From Actinomycetota bacterium (lineage in GTDB: Bacteria; Actinomycetota; CADDZG01; JAHWKV01): a stretch of DNA of 12,369 nucleotides. Shown piece by piece: positions 11,831 through 12,369 of the stretch. The notes under the pieces are model-generated. The model was not told where the DNA came from and made no database searches. It saw nothing but the letters and a program-made list of their open reading frames with translations. Location: NCBI GenBank assembly GCA_019347725.1, contig JAHWKV010000006.1:1-12369 (forward strand). The letters are read 5' to 3'. Position numbers and translations under genes: made by a program. Numbering within the stretch: position 1 is the stretch's first letter; each line of letters begins with the position of its first letter.

Positions 11831-12327
11831 AGGTCGTACTAAACCAGGACATGAGCAACCTGGGTCACAAGGGAGACATCGTCGACGTCGCCAACGGCTA
11901 CGCTCGCAACTACCTGCTGCCGACCAACCGGGCCCTCTTGGCAACCAAGGGCTCGCTGCGGCAAGCCGAGGTCATGCGCAAGCGCAGGGCCGAGCTGGCC
12001 GCCAAAGAGCGCGGGGAGCTGGTCGCGTTTGCCGAGCGCATCAAGGCCACCCAGCTGCAGGCGCAGGCCAAGGCCGGCGAAGAAGGCCAGCTTTTCGGCT
12101 CGATCACCAACGCCGACGTTGCCCAGCTGCTGTCCGAGGCGCTCGGGGAAAGCATCGACAAGCGCAAGGTGATCTTGCCGGAGCCGATCAAGTCCGTGGG
12201 TACTCACTCCTACAGCGTGCACCTGGGTGCGGAGGTAGTGGCCGAAGGGGTGGTCGAGGTCATTCCGGACGCGGCGTCCAGTGAAGCCGAAAAGGTCTCT
12301 GAGGCCGAAGGGGCTTCCAAGAGCTAG
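11827..12327 (+). CDS. rplI: 50S ribosomal protein bL9
   Basis: This 166-residue protein has the two-domain bL9 layout. The N-terminal rRNA-binding domain has [20 protein letters not shown] (1-20) and GYARNYLLP (24-32). A long connecting helix rich in Ala, Arg, Glu and Lys (about 42-78) and a C-terminal domain with [16 protein letters not shown] (87-102) and [18 protein letters not shown] (112-129) follow. bL9 sits near the L1 stalk and helps maintain reading-frame accuracy. The last 18 residues ([18 protein letters not shown]) form a polar, acidic extension beyond the roughly 149 residues usual in E. coli. ATG 11827 overlaps the rpsR stop (ATGA) and has no strong SD of its own, indicating coupling. 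The remaining 42 bases of the window hold no visible gene or terminator. Confidence 0.97.
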   Translation: MKVVLNQDMSNLGHKGDIVDVANGYARNYLLPTNRALLATKGSLRQAEVMRKRRAELAAKERGELVAFAERIKATQLQAQAKAGEEGQLFGSITNADVAQLLSEALGESIDKRKVILPEPIKSVGTHSYSVHLGAEVVAEGVVEVIPDAASSEAEKVSEAEGASKS

Positions 12328-12369
12328 CGCAAATTCCCCGGAAGTTACGCTTACGGCGTCTCCTCCCAG

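Noticed and set aside
1..12369. CRISPR array, tRNA/rRNA genes, insertion sequences, phage or defence genes
   Set aside because: No spaced repeats, no cloverleaf or rRNA sequence, no transposase or integrase motifs were found; every long frame is explained by the listed genes.

Overview
The window reads as chromosomal DNA of a high-GC actinobacterium (Actinomycetota). This rests on an actinobacterial-type CCA-adding enzyme tail, a bacterial/actinobacterial inositol-3-phosphate synthase next to a PadR regulator, a DUF5318 protein (a family I know only from Actinobacteria), and the order ino1 - padR - DUF5318 - ponA - GT87 - rpsF - ssb - rpsR - rplI. From memory that order parallels the Mycobacterium tuberculosis block Rv0046c to Rv0056. 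I cannot name the class; a lineage outside the mycobacteria is likely, because genes are inserted relative to that block.

Layout. 1-1046 (+): the 3' end of the CCA tRNA nucleotidyltransferase gene, overlapped by a class I SAM methyltransferase. 1127-2809 (-): a padR-ino1 transcription unit convergent with the methyltransferase. 2810-3004: a divergent control region holding a perfect 14-bp inverted repeat, the likely operator. 3005-3409 (+): DUF5318, possibly translated from a leaderless mRNA. 3448-10667 (+): a tightly packed cell-envelope cluster made of two unrecognised polytopic membrane proteins, a class A penicillin-binding protein, a GT-C/YfhO-like membrane protein and a GT87-like polyprenyl-sugar-dependent glycosyltransferase. 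10831-12327 (+): the ribosomal/replication operon rpsF-ssb-rpsR-rplI, preceded by a structured leader.

How the genes fit together. Ino1 makes the inositol phosphate used for phosphatidylinositol and, in many Actinobacteria, mycothiol. The penicillin-binding protein and the two GT-C-type enzymes act on the outer face of the membrane on lipid-linked precursors. The last operon supplies ribosomal proteins bS6, bS18 and bL9 and the single-stranded DNA-binding protein.

Most of the window is conserved housekeeping DNA; I see no CRISPR array, insertion sequence, phage or defence island. The points most worth checking are: (i) rpsR has no ATG/GTG/TTG start and appears to begin at CTG behind a perfect Shine-Dalgarno; (ii) ssb lacks the usual acidic-Phe tip, and its last codons are the rpsR ribosome-binding site; (iii) the first unknown membrane gene has coding sequence upstream of any usual start, with an SD-GTG followed by an in-frame TAA; (iv) by eye, that membrane pair resembles a degenerate complex-I-like (NuoH plus NuoM/N) membrane module without a peripheral arm; (v) the strong palindrome between padR and DUF5318; (vi) a possible leaderless small ORF in the rpsF leader.
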